From NCBI GenBank assembly GCA_949287925.1, contig CASEIR010000020.1, positions 1-64,000 of the forward strand: a stretch of 64,000 bases of DNA, read 5' to 3'. Positions 7,525 through 16,335 of the stretch are shown piece after piece. This DNA comes from an uncultured Lachnospiraceae bacterium. GTDB lineage: Bacteria; Bacillota; Clostridia; Lachnospirales; Lachnospiraceae. Both the position numbers and the translations under genes were made by a program. The notes beneath the pieces were generated by a model. The model saw nothing but the letters and a program-made list of their open reading frames with translations. It was not told the DNA's origin and did no database searches. Within the stretch, counting starts at the first letter, position 1. Each line of letters opens with the position of its first letter.

Positions 7525-9837
7525 CTATTCAACTGGCTTTTTCTCATCCGCTATATATTCAAAAAAGTCAAAATCCGCATAATGCTGGTGTTTCACCCGG
7601 TCCGCGCAGGTCAGTCCCACCATGGTTCCGGTAAATTCGCCGTACTGGCAATATTCATCCGAAAATCGGGTAGTATCAAAGACTCTGCCGATCTTTGTAT
7701 ATTTTTCTCCGTCATAGCTCCATTCAAACCAGGATTTCCTGCCCTGAATCCAAAGGCGCAGCCATATTGGTCCCTCTTCTACCGGAATCCTGGTATTCAA
7801 AAACTCGGTCTTCTCCCCATTTTCCAAGTGGATGATGGAAAGTGCGCTTCCTCCCAGGGTTTCACTGTAATATTTCCGCAGATTAATATAATTCATATTG
7901 TCATAATACAGGATCAGTCCGGCGCTGTGCTGATGAACTTCCGGCGTAAATTCCATCTTTGTGGTCACGCGGGCGTAGACGCTGGTCAGCTTCCGTGCCA
8001 GAATGCTTACCTTATTCAACGAAGTCCGGGATTCCTGTCCCCGGATCCGCACATAGCCGAGCCGCGTCTTCACATCCGCAAACCGCTGAGGCATAATCCT
8101 GGGCGCATAATACCAGTTTCCCAGCTCCGGACTGTCAAAATCATCATACTCCGGGATTCCCGGCATCGGATATTCCGGCAGTCTGCTCTCCGGCACCATC
8201 AGTTTCGCCAGATTGCCGCCTCCTTCCAGACGCAGCCATCCGTCTTTGGTCCATTCCATCTTCTGGATCGCCGTCTCCCGTCCCAGGGTGCAGCGCAGTT
8301 CCGGTACAAAAGGCCGGGCGGTCAGATGAACCAGATAGACTTCTCCATCCGGCGTTTCCACATAACTTCCGTGTCCGGATTTCTGCAGGACGGATTCGGG
8401 ATTGTAATACTTTGGTTTCAGATGATCCGGATCATGCCTTTCATAAGAAGCTCCCGGCACAGACGTCAGGATTGGATTCTCCGGATCCTTCTCATAAGGA
8501 CCCCACACCTTATCTGAGCGCCCCATGGTTACGCAATGATTATAGCCGGTGCCGCCTTCCGCGCACATGATATAATATCTGCCGTCCTTTTTCGTCAGAT
8601 GCGGCGCTTCAATACAGCCCCGGTCCGTCCCGCCGCTCCAGATCCGCCTGGGATAACCCAGAATCTCCTGTTTTTCCGGATCATATTCCACCATGCAGAT
8701 AGCCCCCGGCTTCTCATACCCTTCCCGGGTCTCCCACTCCAGCGCCACCACATATTTTCTTCCGTCATCATCATGGAACAAGGACGCGTCACAGTAGTTG
8801 TTCTGATGATTCGGACCTCCCTGTGCGTCCAGCAGAAGATTCCAGTCATAGAAAGCACACATCCCGTGGTTCAGATTTCCGATCATATCATGGGCCAGCC
8901 GGACCGCGTTCTCCGTTTCCAGTCCTTTGTCATACTTGCCAAATTCCAGACAGCTCTCGGATAAGATCAGTTTCTTTGCCGGGTGATGCTTCCGCACCAG
9001 ATCCAGCGCTTCGAAATGATCTCCGCTGTACCAGTGGAAAGCAAATCCAGCCAGCATCGGGTCCGTCTCCAGATCCAGCAGCATTTCCGCCCGCTCAAAC
9101 ATTCTTTCCTTGTTGTGATCCCAGGCAAATACTTCCACCTGATCCAGTCCTCGTTTCTGCAGCTCCGGATACAAATGGTCCTTTAAAAACTCTTTCTCTT
9201 CCTCCGGAGTGTAGACACAGGAATCCCAGGTCTGCACCGCCACCGGTTCGTTCTGAATGGAGATCCGCTCCACCTGGAAACCACGCTTCTGAAATTCTTC
9301 GATATAACGGCAGATATAAGCCGCCCATCTTCCATAATATTCTTTTTTCAGCGAGCCTCCGCCCAGCCGGCTGCCATTGGTCTTCATATACTCCGGCGGG
9401 GACCAGGCTGACAGCATCAGCTTCAGATTCTTTCCAGCGCGCTTCTGCGCTGCCTCAAGCAGCGGAATCATATACCGCTCCGTCTCTGCAAAGGAAAAAT
9501 GTTTCAGTTCCTTATCGTCCGCATCCGGATCCGCCTCATAGAGCCGGGTGGAAAAATCGCAGCTGTCCATATGCAGGCGCACCCGGTTATAATGCATCCC
9601 GTTTTCCCCAAAGTACGCGTCCAGCATCTCTTCTCGCTGTGCCTCAGACATCTGAGAAAACACATAACCGGCCGCGTCTGTCACGGCTCCTCCGAACCCT
9701 TCCAGCTCCTGCTCCCGAATCTGCGGATACAGATTGATAACCTCATTCTCCGTTCCGTCATCCGGCAGAAAGAAAAGCCACGCCCGCTCCTGGTCCGGAT
9801 AGGATACTTCTGTCGTCATGATCATTTCAGCTTTCAT
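7525..9837 (-). CDS. In-frame chimera: GH30 glycosidase N-terminus fused to truncated GH43 beta-xylosidase
   Basis: A 770-residue product made of two incomplete enzymes. Residues 1 to about 350 are a GH30 barrel: GFGGAVTDAAG near 47, LSAWSPPEYMK near 142, ISIQNEP with acid/base Glu197, and LILSES with nucleophile Glu294. The chain stops being GH30 at NNYCDA, losing the last barrel strand and the beta-sandwich. From SLFHDDDGRKY onward it is GH43: IEAPHLTKKDGRYY (general acid), AEGGTGY, GRETAIQKMEW, then the C-terminal beta-sandwich. The first ~130 residues of GH43, with the catalytic base Asp, are missing. Its start overlaps the GH42 stop (ATGA), so translation is coupled. Activity is doubtful. 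Confidence 0.85.
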   Translation of the reverse strand: MKAEMIMTTEVSYPDQERAWLFFLPDDGTENEVINLYPQIREQELEGFGGAVTDAAGYVFSQMSEAQREEMLDAYFGENGMHYNRVRLHMDSCDFSTRLYEADPDADDKELKHFSFAETERYMIPLLEAAQKRAGKNLKLMLSAWSPPEYMKTNGSRLGGGSLKKEYYGRWAAYICRYIEEFQKRGFQVERISIQNEPVAVQTWDSCVYTPEEEKEFLKDHLYPELQKRGLDQVEVFAWDHNKERMFERAEMLLDLETDPMLAGFAFHWYSGDHFEALDLVRKHHPAKKLILSESCLEFGKYDKGLETENAVRLAHDMIGNLNHGMCAFYDWNLLLDAQGGPNHQNNYCDASLFHDDDGRKYVVALEWETREGYEKPGAICMVEYDPEKQEILGYPRRIWSGGTDRGCIEAPHLTKKDGRYYIMCAEGGTGYNHCVTMGRSDKVWGPYEKDPENPILTSVPGASYERHDPDHLKPKYYNPESVLQKSGHGSYVETPDGEVYLVHLTARPFVPELRCTLGRETAIQKMEWTKDGWLRLEGGGNLAKLMVPESRLPEYPMPGIPEYDDFDSPELGNWYYAPRIMPQRFADVKTRLGYVRIRGQESRTSLNKVSILARKLTSVYARVTTKMEFTPEVHQHSAGLILYYDNMNYINLRKYYSETLGGSALSIIHLENGEKTEFLNTRIPVEEGPIWLRLWIQGRKSWFEWSYDGEKYTKIGRVFDTTRFSDEYCQYGEFTGTMVGLTCADRVKHQHYADFDFFEYIADEKKPVE

Positions 9838-11843
9838 ATGTCCTCTTCCTCTCTTAATATCACCACATCCCAATCCCTCAGATGAATCCGATCCCCTCTT
9901 TTATAAATGTTTCCCGTCAAAAGATCTTCTGCCAAGAGATACGGACATGGGATTTCTCTTTCTTCTTCACTATAATGCAGAATATAATGCAGTGCTTTTC
10001 CATCCGAAGTCATACAATTGCGCACTGTCACCGGCCAGACAAGTTCGGATATCCGGATTCCTGCCCTTTGGGCCGCTTCCTGGTATACCTCCTTCAGCAT
10101 CGGTCCGGATGTATAGCATCCAATATAATATGCCCAGCCGGCTCCGTAATGATTTCCGGTAATTCCGGCATATTCTCCCCAGTAACGGTGCTCGTACGCC
10201 GCCAGGGTCTTTGCCGTATCCGGTTTCAGCAATTCCATAAAACAAGATACCGGTTCTCCTCCCAGCCGGGTCCGGCCGGGTTCAGAAAACTGTTGATAGG
10301 ACATTCCAAAGCATCCGGTCAGGCCATACGGCAGAGCGTCGGGATATACCGTGCTGTGAGAATCTGCCACAAAGGAGCGGAACGAAGACACCAGCACGCC
10401 GCCCTTTTGCACGAAATCGTCCAGACGCCGGATCAGATTTTCGTCCGCACAGTACAGCGCCGGCGTTACGATCATATCATACCGGCCTTCTTCCAGGCCT
10501 TCCACATCCACCACGTCACATTCCAGATTCAGTTCATAGAGGCTGTCATACATCCATCGCACCACGTCGTTGTAGCTAAGATCCCGGTCAATGGGAAACC
10601 ACCGCAAGGCTTCCAGTGAACGGTTATCCACCAGCAGCGCAATGCGGGAAGGCTGTTTCGTCCCCGCCAGCTCCCGTCCGTGTTCCTTCCATTCTTTTCC
10701 AATGACGGCAGCTTCCCGGTATGCCGGATTCTCCTGAAGATCGTGGCTTAGAAGACCGCGCCAGTAGGTCTCATATCCGTTATGAATGGAATGCCAGTTC
10801 CAGTACAAAAGTCCCATGGCTCCGCTGGACAGATGGCTGTATGCATGGAGCCGGAGCTGTCCCGGATATGGCGTCCAGTATTTGAACGCCTGGGCCTGAC
10901 ACTCCAGCACCAGATAACTCTGCTGCTTCAGACTGCGGACAGCATCTCCGCAGAAGGCGATTTCCGCCCCGGTCAGCTCGTCCTGAGTAGGATGATAAAT
11001 GTCCGTACCGGCCAGATCCAGGCATGAGGCCGCTTCCCGATGGTTCATATCCGGCTGTACTCCGTAAGAATAGCCGTCCTGCGCAATGTCTGCTCCGAAT
11101 TTCTTCCACTCAAAATCCAGGTTGTGGGTAATGAACTGATCCTCTCTTTTATACTCCCGGATCAGCTCCGCCTGCCACTCCAGATAACCGGCCGCCAGCC
11201 TCCGTTTAAAAGCCTCGTATTCTCCCATCAGGCCGCCGTTGACACAGCCGCGCATATCCGGCAAATCCTCCCAGCGATCGATGGAATTGCTCCAATAGGC
11301 CAGACAGAACGTCCGGTTAAACGTCTCGGTATCACCGTATTTTCCCCGGAGGTATTCCCGGAAGCGCTTCTGCACTTCTTCCCCGTCATTTCCATAATGC
11401 TTCGTCTCATTGTCAATCTGGAATCCGATCACCGCCGGATGTCCCGCCGTATGCTCCGCAAGCCGCCGGATCACGCGTTCCGCATGGAAGCGGAAGGTGG
11501 GATTCCAAAGATCATAGAGCTGGCGGTGTCCATATCTGGCCTGACCCTCCCGGGTGACCACCATCACATCCGGATCCTTCTTCACCAGCCAGGAAGGCAG
11601 CGCATAGGTAGGCGTTCCGATGATCACTTTCATCCCGCGCCTGCCGGCTTCTTCCAGAACCCGGTCCACGTACCCGAAATCAAACACGCCGTCCCGGGGC
11701 TCCAGGGTACTCCAGGTGGATTCCGCAATCCGGACCACATTCATTCCCGCCTTCTTCATCATGTCTAAATCCTGTGCCACCCGGTCATATGGCATATATT
11801 CCGGATAATACGCCGTTCCAAACAGCAATTCATGATTCTTCAT
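9834..11843 (-). CDS. GH42 beta-galactosidase family glycosidase
   Basis: A 669-residue cytoplasmic glycosidase with no signal peptide. The N-terminal barrel shows FGTAYYPEYM, MNVVRIAESTWSTLEP, the acid/base region IGFQIDNETKHYG (residues about 140-155) and TDIYHP. QAFKYWTPYPGQLR, a trimerisation domain and a small C-terminal beta domain (VRNCMTSDGKALHYILHYS) follow. GH42 enzymes remove terminal beta-galactosyl or alpha-L-arabinopyranosyl residues; the true substrate is unknown. I chose the ATG preceded by AGGAGAGG. It lies downstream of a gutted GPH transporter gene and upstream of the GH30/GH43 chimera, so its original promoter has probably been lost with the transporter 5' half. Confidence 0.93.
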   Translation of the reverse strand: MKNHELLFGTAYYPEYMPYDRVAQDLDMMKKAGMNVVRIAESTWSTLEPRDGVFDFGYVDRVLEEAGRRGMKVIIGTPTYALPSWLVKKDPDVMVVTREGQARYGHRQLYDLWNPTFRFHAERVIRRLAEHTAGHPAVIGFQIDNETKHYGNDGEEVQKRFREYLRGKYGDTETFNRTFCLAYWSNSIDRWEDLPDMRGCVNGGLMGEYEAFKRRLAAGYLEWQAELIREYKREDQFITHNLDFEWKKFGADIAQDGYSYGVQPDMNHREAASCLDLAGTDIYHPTQDELTGAEIAFCGDAVRSLKQQSYLVLECQAQAFKYWTPYPGQLRLHAYSHLSSGAMGLLYWNWHSIHNGYETYWRGLLSHDLQENPAYREAAVIGKEWKEHGRELAGTKQPSRIALLVDNRSLEALRWFPIDRDLSYNDVVRWMYDSLYELNLECDVVDVEGLEEGRYDMIVTPALYCADENLIRRLDDFVQKGGVLVSSFRSFVADSHSTVYPDALPYGLTGCFGMSYQQFSEPGRTRLGGEPVSCFMELLKPDTAKTLAAYEHRYWGEYAGITGNHYGAGWAYYIGCYTSGPMLKEVYQEAAQRAGIRISELVWPVTVRNCMTSDGKALHYILHYSEEEREIPCPYLLAEDLLTGNIYKRGDRIHLRDWDVVILREEEDI

Positions 11844-11860
11844 AAACCCTCTCCTATTGC

Positions 11861-11897
11861 AGGACAAAGGATGCCGTCATACGCCATCCTTTGTCCT
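11861..11897. repeat. Perfect 13-base intergenic hairpin
   Basis: AGGACAAAGGATG and CATCCTTTGTCCT are perfect complements around an 11-base loop. It lies between the transporter remnant and GH42, directly before the GH42 ribosome site. No T-run follows, so an mRNA stabilising or processing element is more likely than a terminator. Confidence 0.65.
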
Positions 11898-11923
11898 TCT
11901 TGATTTCTATTGATTCCAGTATT

Positions 11924-12180
11924 TTATGACTCTCCTCTGTGTCTGCCGGCTGTCAGATCTGCGGTCACCTGTCCATAATATTTATCCAGATTGAACAAGG
12001 CCATACAAATGATACAGATCACCGATGTGATCACCGGTACCCAGGCAAACGCGAAGTTGATCGCTGCCAGTGAGGAAGCGGACTGAACTTCCAGCGCCGC
12101 GTCAAATCCTCCGGCCTGCAAAATCCATCCAAGAGCAGCGGTTCCTACACCGGATCCCACCTTCATACAAAATCCGCCAT
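11924..12180 (-). pseudogene. 3' remnant of a GPH-family sugar:cation symporter
   Basis: Only the last ~85 residues remain: FCMKVGSGVGTAALGWILQ, a hydrophobic helix AAINFAFAWVPVITSVICIICMAL and a short cytoplasmic tail. This matches the last transmembrane segments of MelB/GPH symporters, which normally have about 450-480 residues and 12 segments. Upstream the frame runs into unrelated sequence and soon a stop, close to where an AraC gene fragment begins on the other strand. The remnant precedes GH42 and the GH30/GH43 chimera, so it was once the transporter of that glycoside operon. Confidence 0.8.
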
Positions 12181-12183
12181 GCC

Positions 12184-12729
12184 CGGAATCTGGGTATCGT
12201 CGTCGTCACTCTTGCCAGCCGCGCCGCCATCCGCGGCGGACTGCTGCCGGAGGTTTCCTTCTCCATGAGCGATGTCTTCATCCGTAAATTCGAAGAAGTC
12301 TCCGATCCCGTCATGCTCACCAATTTGATGCACCAATTTGAATACCGGTACACGGAAATGGTCGCAGAGCTTAAACAGCAAAAAAAAGGGTCACGGCGCA
12401 AGGACCAGAATCCGCGGATCGATGCCTGCAAAGATTACATTTTCAAACATCTGCACGAAAAAATCCGCGTCCAGGATATCGCCGAACAGCTCTATCTCAA
12501 CGCGAATTATCTTTCAGAAATATTCAAAAACCACGAGGGAATCACTATTACCGAATTCATCCTCCGTGAAAAAGTAAACCTTACCAAAAACCTGTTAACC
12601 TACTCCCCCTATTCCTACATTGAGATCGCCACCTATCTCGGTTTCTCCTCCCAGAGCCATCTGGGAAAAGTCTTCAAAAAATGGACCGGTATGACCCTGC
12701 GGCAGTACCGGGACCAGTATGGGGTCTGA
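12184..12729 (+). pseudogene. 3' remnant of an AraC-family regulator
   Basis: The recognisable AraC part starts at about RNLGIVVVTLASRAAIRGGL and ends with a full two-helix-turn-helix DNA-binding domain (ACKDYIFKHLHEKIRVQDIAE to FSSQSHLGKVFKKWTGMTLRQYRDQ). The N-terminal sensor half (~200 residues), its start and its promoter are missing. In-frame sequence further 5' is antisense to the transporter remnant and not AraC-like. The stop codon lies inside a GGGGTCTGACCCC palindrome, so the 3' end may also have been altered. A DNA-binding domain alone could still be made if an internal start is used. Confidence 0.8.
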
Positions 12730-12736
12730 CCCCATA
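12718..12736. repeat. REP-like palindrome, copy 1
   Basis: TATGGGGTC-T-GACCCCATA is a perfect 19-base palindrome around a central T. It contains the stop codon of the AraC remnant. A second copy with the same core lies 24 bases further on. Confidence 0.75.
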
Positions 12737-12759
12737 CGCTGTTTCGCGGTTCCTGGGAA

Positions 12760-12772
12760 GGGGTCTGACCCC
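12760..12772. repeat. REP-like palindrome, copy 2
   Basis: Contains the same 13-base core as copy 1 (GGGGTCTGACCCC) but with different flanks. Confidence 0.7.
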
Positions 12773-12868
12773 ATTAAAAAATCCGGCAAAGCACTGCGCC
12801 CTCTGGCGATCACGCTCTACCGGATTGGTTTTTTCTTCTTTCGTTTTATCATCTTTCGTACCTCTGAC

Positions 12869-12991
12869 TTATTTTGTCATGTACTGAAGGTGATAAGATG
12901 TAATATTTCCATTCATCATAAGAAGTCCTCCTGCGATAATGGATGCGTTTTCACGGAAATAATTTCTGATTGCTTCTTTTATTGTTTTCAT
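12869..12991 (-). CDS. Putative 40-residue small protein
   Basis: The frame reads MKTIKEAIRNYFRENASIIAG and continues LLMMNGNITSYHLQYMTK. GAAAGGAG lies six bases ahead of the ATG, which supports translation. It has no strong transmembrane segment and no domain I recognise. It may be a true small protein or the 5' stub of a gene lost in this deletion-prone region. Confidence 0.4.
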   Translation of the reverse strand: MKTIKEAIRNYFRENASIIAGGLLMMNGNITSYHLQYMTK

Positions 12992-13078
12992 ATGAGTTCT
13001 CCTTTCATTTCTGTGGTTGTTTTCTCTTTACATATATTATCATAATGCCTTACAATCGATTAAAAAAGTACCTTTTTT

Positions 13079-13126
13079 GACTTGTTTTAAGTCGATATTG
13101 ACATTCTCACTGTTTTCACTTAATCT
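13079..13126 (+). promoter_or_regulatory. Promoter and possible operator of the intact AraC gene
   Basis: TTGACA (13098-13103), 17 bases, TAATCT (13121-13126). Just upstream, GACTT-GTTTT-AAGTC (13079-13093) is a short inverted repeat that could bind the regulator. The TTG start lies about 80 bases downstream. Confidence 0.65.
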
Positions 13127-13207
13127 GTTCATACCAGGAGAATTCTCTGATTCCACGCATTTTTATTCATATATTCAAAAACAATCTTTCCGAAAGGAGT
13201 ACCCGCA

Positions 13208-14095
13208 TTGAATACGCCTTATTACGAAACATTTCAGGAAATCAATCACCTGGGCATCCAGATTGCCTATTACACTGTTCCAGGCGGATACCGGCCGCTG
13301 CACTGGCACGAGGAGATTGAGCTCCTCTATCAGCTGAACGGAGAAGCAGATATCCAGATTGAAGATCACAAATACCATATTCCCAAAAAGCAGCTTACGG
13401 TAATCGATTCTCGGCAGGTGCACAGTACGTACACCTATTCCGATACATCCATGTTTATCTGTGTCCACATCTCCAGAACCTATATGGAAAAATATCTTCC
13501 AGACATCGCCCTATATCACATACGATGCCTTCCGGATGAAATCACAGACGCACAGTTTACTGAATACCGGAGGATCTGCCAGATGATGGAAGAACTGACC
13601 CGCCTCTATATCGAAGACGCCCCCGCCCTGACCATGGAGTCTGAAGGCATCATCATCCAGGTACTCGCACATCTGATCCGCCACTTCTCTGCACGTGCCG
13701 CCTTTCACCTTCCCTCATCCGACCGGATCAGCATCGACCGGATCCGGGATGTCATTACCTATGTGGAAGAAAACTTCCGCTCCCCCATATCGCTTCAGGA
13801 TATGGCAGACCATCTGGGTCTGACCAAGGAATATTTCTGCCGGTTCTTTAAAAAATATATGGGGATCTCTTTCCTCCAGTATGTCGGAGAGGTACGTATC
13901 TCTCACATATACCAGGATCTGACGCGCACAGACTTGCCCATACATGAGATCGCAGAACAAAACGGCTTTCTGAATCAGAAACTATTGAACCAGACCTTCA
14001 AAAAAATCTACGGCTGTACTCCTTCCTCCGTAAGGAAAATCATGCAGAACACCGGATCTCCTAAAGCAACTTCTCCAACAAAGAGTGCCCGATAG
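13208..14095 (+). CDS. AraC-family regulator with cupin sensor domain
   Basis: A 295-residue regulator with an N-terminal cupin fold ([24 protein letters not shown]; metal/sugar-sensing type, residues about 25-90). The C-terminal pair of helix-turn-helix motifs runs from about residue 175 ([41 protein letters not shown] and [33 protein letters not shown]). The start is a TTG with AAAGGAG eight bases upstream. Its 3' end overlaps the 3' end of deoB by 35 bases in convergent orientation. Its target is unknown; the gutted glycoside operon nearby is a candidate. Confidence 0.92.
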   Translation: MNTPYYETFQEINHLGIQIAYYTVPGGYRPLHWHEEIELLYQLNGEADIQIEDHKYHIPKKQLTVIDSRQVHSTYTYSDTSMFICVHISRTYMEKYLPDIALYHIRCLPDEITDAQFTEYRRICQMMEELTRLYIEDAPALTMESEGIIIQVLAHLIRHFSARAAFHLPSSDRISIDRIRDVITYVEENFRSPISLQDMADHLGLTKEYFCRFFKKYMGISFLQYVGEVRISHIYQDLTRTDLPIHEIAEQNGFLNQKLLNQTFKKIYGCTPSSVRKIMQNTGSPKATSPTKSAR

Positions 14096-15251
14096 TTCCC
14101 TCCGGCATCGCAACCTGAAAATTATCTGCAATGGTCGCCCCCACCACCGCAAACGTATCCTCTTCTTCCAGTGCTCCATGCCCCCGGAAAGATGGCGAAT
14201 AAGCCAGAAACGGCACCTTTTCCCTGGTATGGTCCGTACCGGTATGGGTCGGATCATTACCGTGATCCGCCGTAAGGATCAACAGATCATCTTCCTGAAG
14301 AAGCGTTAAAAGTTCTCCCAGTTTAACGTCAAATTTTTCCAGCTCTGCGGCATACCCTTCCACATCTCTGCGGTGTCCCCACAAAGCGTCAAAATCTACC
14401 AGATTCACATAGCACAGCCCTTCAAATTCCCGTTTGGCTATTTCAATCGTCTGCTCCATGCCATGAACAGAACTTCTGGATTTGTTCGACTCGGTAATCC
14501 CTTCCCCGTCAAAAATATCTGCGATCTTCCCGACGGATATCACAGCAAACCCAGCTGTTTTCAGCGCATCCAGAGCCGTTTTCCCACAGGGCTTCAGCGC
14601 ATAATCGTGGCGATTGCTGGTGCGCTTAAACTCTCCCCTTTTCTTTCCCACATACGGACGCGCAATAACCCTGCCCACCTTCCATTCATCCTTCATCGTA
14701 ATCTCTCTTGCAATCCTGCAGCAACGGTATAATTCCTCCAGTCCAAAAGTTTCTTCATTTCCACAGATCTGCAATACCGAATCTGCAGAAGTATATACGA
14801 TCATATGTCCGGTTGCAATCTCCTCTTCCCCCAGCTCATCCAGAATCTCCGTTCCGCTGGCACTTTTATTTCCGATCACTACATGGCCGGTGCGCTTTGA
14901 CAATTCATCGATCAGTTCCTTTGGAAATCCATTTTTAGAAAACGTACGGAACGGAGTCGTAATCAGAAGCCCCATCATCTCCCAGTGTCCTGTCATGGTG
15001 TCCTTTCCGGCGCTTGCCTCTCGCAATTTCGTATAATATCCCATCGGTTCCAAAACCGGCGTTACCGTTCCCAAATCATGTAGATTAGCAATGCCCAGTT
15101 TCTGCAGATTTGGAATCCGGAAATTTTTCACCTTCCTGGCAATATGCCCCAGGGTGTCAGCCCCGGCATCGCCGTATGACTCTGCGTCATCCAAAGCTCC
15201 GACTCCCAGTGAATCTATAACAATTGTAAAAATACGTTTATATCTTCTCAT
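14061..15251 (-). CDS. deoB: Phosphopentomutase (DeoB)
   Basis: A 396-residue manganese enzyme of the alkaline phosphatase fold that interconverts (deoxy)ribose-1-phosphate and -5-phosphate in nucleoside salvage. Motifs: [29 protein letters not shown] (metal-binding Asp), the [12 protein letters not shown] phospho-Thr region near residue 85, and [24 protein letters not shown] near 330. The length is normal for the family. Its start overlaps the truncated deoC by 14 bases, a remnant of the usual deoC-deoB coupling. Upstream promoter sequence seems lost, so expression is uncertain. Confidence 0.96.
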   Translation of the reverse strand: MRRYKRIFTIVIDSLGVGALDDAESYGDAGADTLGHIARKVKNFRIPNLQKLGIANLHDLGTVTPVLEPMGYYTKLREASAGKDTMTGHWEMMGLLITTPFRTFSKNGFPKELIDELSKRTGHVVIGNKSASGTEILDELGEEEIATGHMIVYTSADSVLQICGNEETFGLEELYRCCRIAREITMKDEWKVGRVIARPYVGKKRGEFKRTSNRHDYALKPCGKTALDALKTAGFAVISVGKIADIFDGEGITESNKSRSSVHGMEQTIEIAKREFEGLCYVNLVDFDALWGHRRDVEGYAAELEKFDVKLGELLTLLQEDDLLILTADHGNDPTHTGTDHTREKVPFLAYSPSFRGHGALEEEDTFAVVGATIADNFQVAMPEGTIGHSLLEKLL

Positions 15252-15490
15252 TGTTCTGCTCCTGTTTCATAATCTTTACCAGCCTGCTCGTACCCAGACA
15301 GTCCGCTCCCAGACGGATAAACTCCTGCGCTTCCTCGAAGGACGTGATTCCTCCTGCCGCTTTAACTTTCACCCCATCGCCGGTATGTCTTCGCATGAGC
15401 TCCACATCGTCAAAAACAGCGCCCACTCTGGAAAATCCCGTAGAAGTTTTGATATACTCAGCGCCCGCATCTGTCATGATCTTACGTATC
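15238..15490 (-). pseudogene. deoC: 3' remnant of deoC (deoxyribose-phosphate aldolase)
   Basis: Only about 82 of the usual ~215-220 residues remain, starting at [19 protein letters not shown] and ending NNEKI. The Schiff-base lysine region KTSTGF and the later VKAAGGI lysine are still present, but the first half of the barrel is gone. A TAG stop lies directly 5' of the recognisable part, at the junction with unrelated sequence. It cannot form a working aldolase. Confidence 0.88.
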
Positions 15491-15544
15491 TATAGCTCTG
15501 TCCGTTTTGTACCGGATAACTTTTTCCTATAGAGCTGCCACTGT

Positions 15545-15740
15545 TTATAAATCTGCCATTCGTCCGATAATCTCCTGATAAAACGCTTTCTGGCTGTCCC
15601 CATGGTTCAGATTATCCAGGATTACGCCGTCTTTTAACAAGATAATCCGGCCGGACTTGGAATCCAGATTTCCGGTAGGCTCATCTGCCAGAATCAGGTC
15701 CGGGGCATTGATAAGCGCCCAGCAGATGGCTGATCCGGAA
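15545..15740 (-). pseudogene. ABC transporter ATPase remnant with internal deletion
   Basis: The readable part AICWALINAPDLILADEPTGNLDSKSG carries Walker B and the D-loop of a MacB/LolD-type ATPase. It then jumps straight to RIILLKDGVILDN, skipping the H-loop segment. Walker A and the signature motif are missing. At its 5' side it is fused to the beginning of an FtsX-type permease. Confidence 0.8.
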
Positions 15741-15741
15741 C

Positions 15742-15860
15742 CGCTCACTAATCCCCTAAAATACAAACAACTCCGCAATAGCCATGATGTTGCTGAAAAA
15801 AAGATAATGTTATTTCTAAAATTACTTTTAAAGTTTTTTCAGAATAACCTTCTTTAACAT
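15742..15860 (-). pseudogene. 5' remnant of an FtsX-type ABC permease
   Basis: GGAGGAATGGT precedes ATG and MLKKVILKKL, then a stop. After a +1 shift the frame reads LKSNFRNNIIFFFSNIMAIAELFVF, a typical first membrane segment of an FtsX-like permease, followed by an in-frame TAG and then the ATPase remnant. It is clearly broken by both a frameshift and a stop. Confidence 0.65.
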
Positions 15861-15938
15861 ACCATTCCTCCGCTTTCGTTTACCAGAAATTCTTTTCTCT
15901 TAGTGTACACCCTCCCCCGGTAATTTTTCTACATGTTT

Positions 15939-16129
15939 TTAATAGATTCTGATATCCTTCACATTATCACGCTTACACATTACCCATGCTGTCATCTGGT
16001 TTATTACCACAATTCCACCAATCGAAAACACCGTTTCCAGCACTGCCAGTTGAATTCAAAACAAGAAAGCTTTCCATTTCTGTTTACCTGTCATGCCAAT
16101 GCTCTCCATCATAGACAATTCCCTTTTCC
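15939..16129 (-). pseudogene. Internal/3' remnant of an FtsX-type ABC permease
   Basis: Translation gives KRELSMMESIGMTGKQKWKAFLF, an in-frame TGA, then IQLAVLETVFSIGGIVVINQ and a stop. The first part is the conserved cytoplasmic loop of FtsX-domain permeases. With the ATPase and 5' permease fragments it shows that a MacB-like exporter locus has decayed here. Confidence 0.65.
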
Positions 16130-16167
16130 ATACAAAAAATCCTATAACCATAATGTTGAAATAGTTT

Positions 16168-16203
16168 GTAAGAGCCGGGCAGCTTTATGCGCCCGGCTCT
16201 TAC
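16168..16203. terminator. Perfect 13-base hairpin in the decayed region
   Basis: GTAAGAGCCGGGC and GCCCGGCTCTTAC are perfect complements around a 10-base loop. No long T-run follows on either strand. It may be a relic terminator of the lost exporter operon or of the small gene at 16336. Confidence 0.5.
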
Positions 16204-16335
16204 GGAATATGACTTTCAAAATAGTTTTATCATTTTTGTATATTCTTGAAAACATTTTAGTTCACTGTTCTATAAAAATTAATTTCTCATATTGTACTTA
16301 TCCCTAAAATTTTCTTTTATCGTATTCTCTTTCCA

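Noticed and set aside
7480..9737. Two open frames of 345 and 304 codons on the plus strand opposite the GH30/GH43 gene
   Set aside because: They are antisense to well-conserved glycosidase motifs, have unlikely composition and no convincing ribosome sites.
7525..9837. The GH30/GH43 product as a normal bifunctional enzyme
   Set aside because: Both halves lack essential parts of their folds (GH30 C-terminal strand and sandwich; GH43 first blade with the catalytic base), so a natural two-domain design is unlikely, though not excluded.
12718..12772. The paired GGGGTCTGACCCC units as a mini CRISPR array
   Set aside because: Only two short palindromes, no regular spacers and no cas genes in the window.
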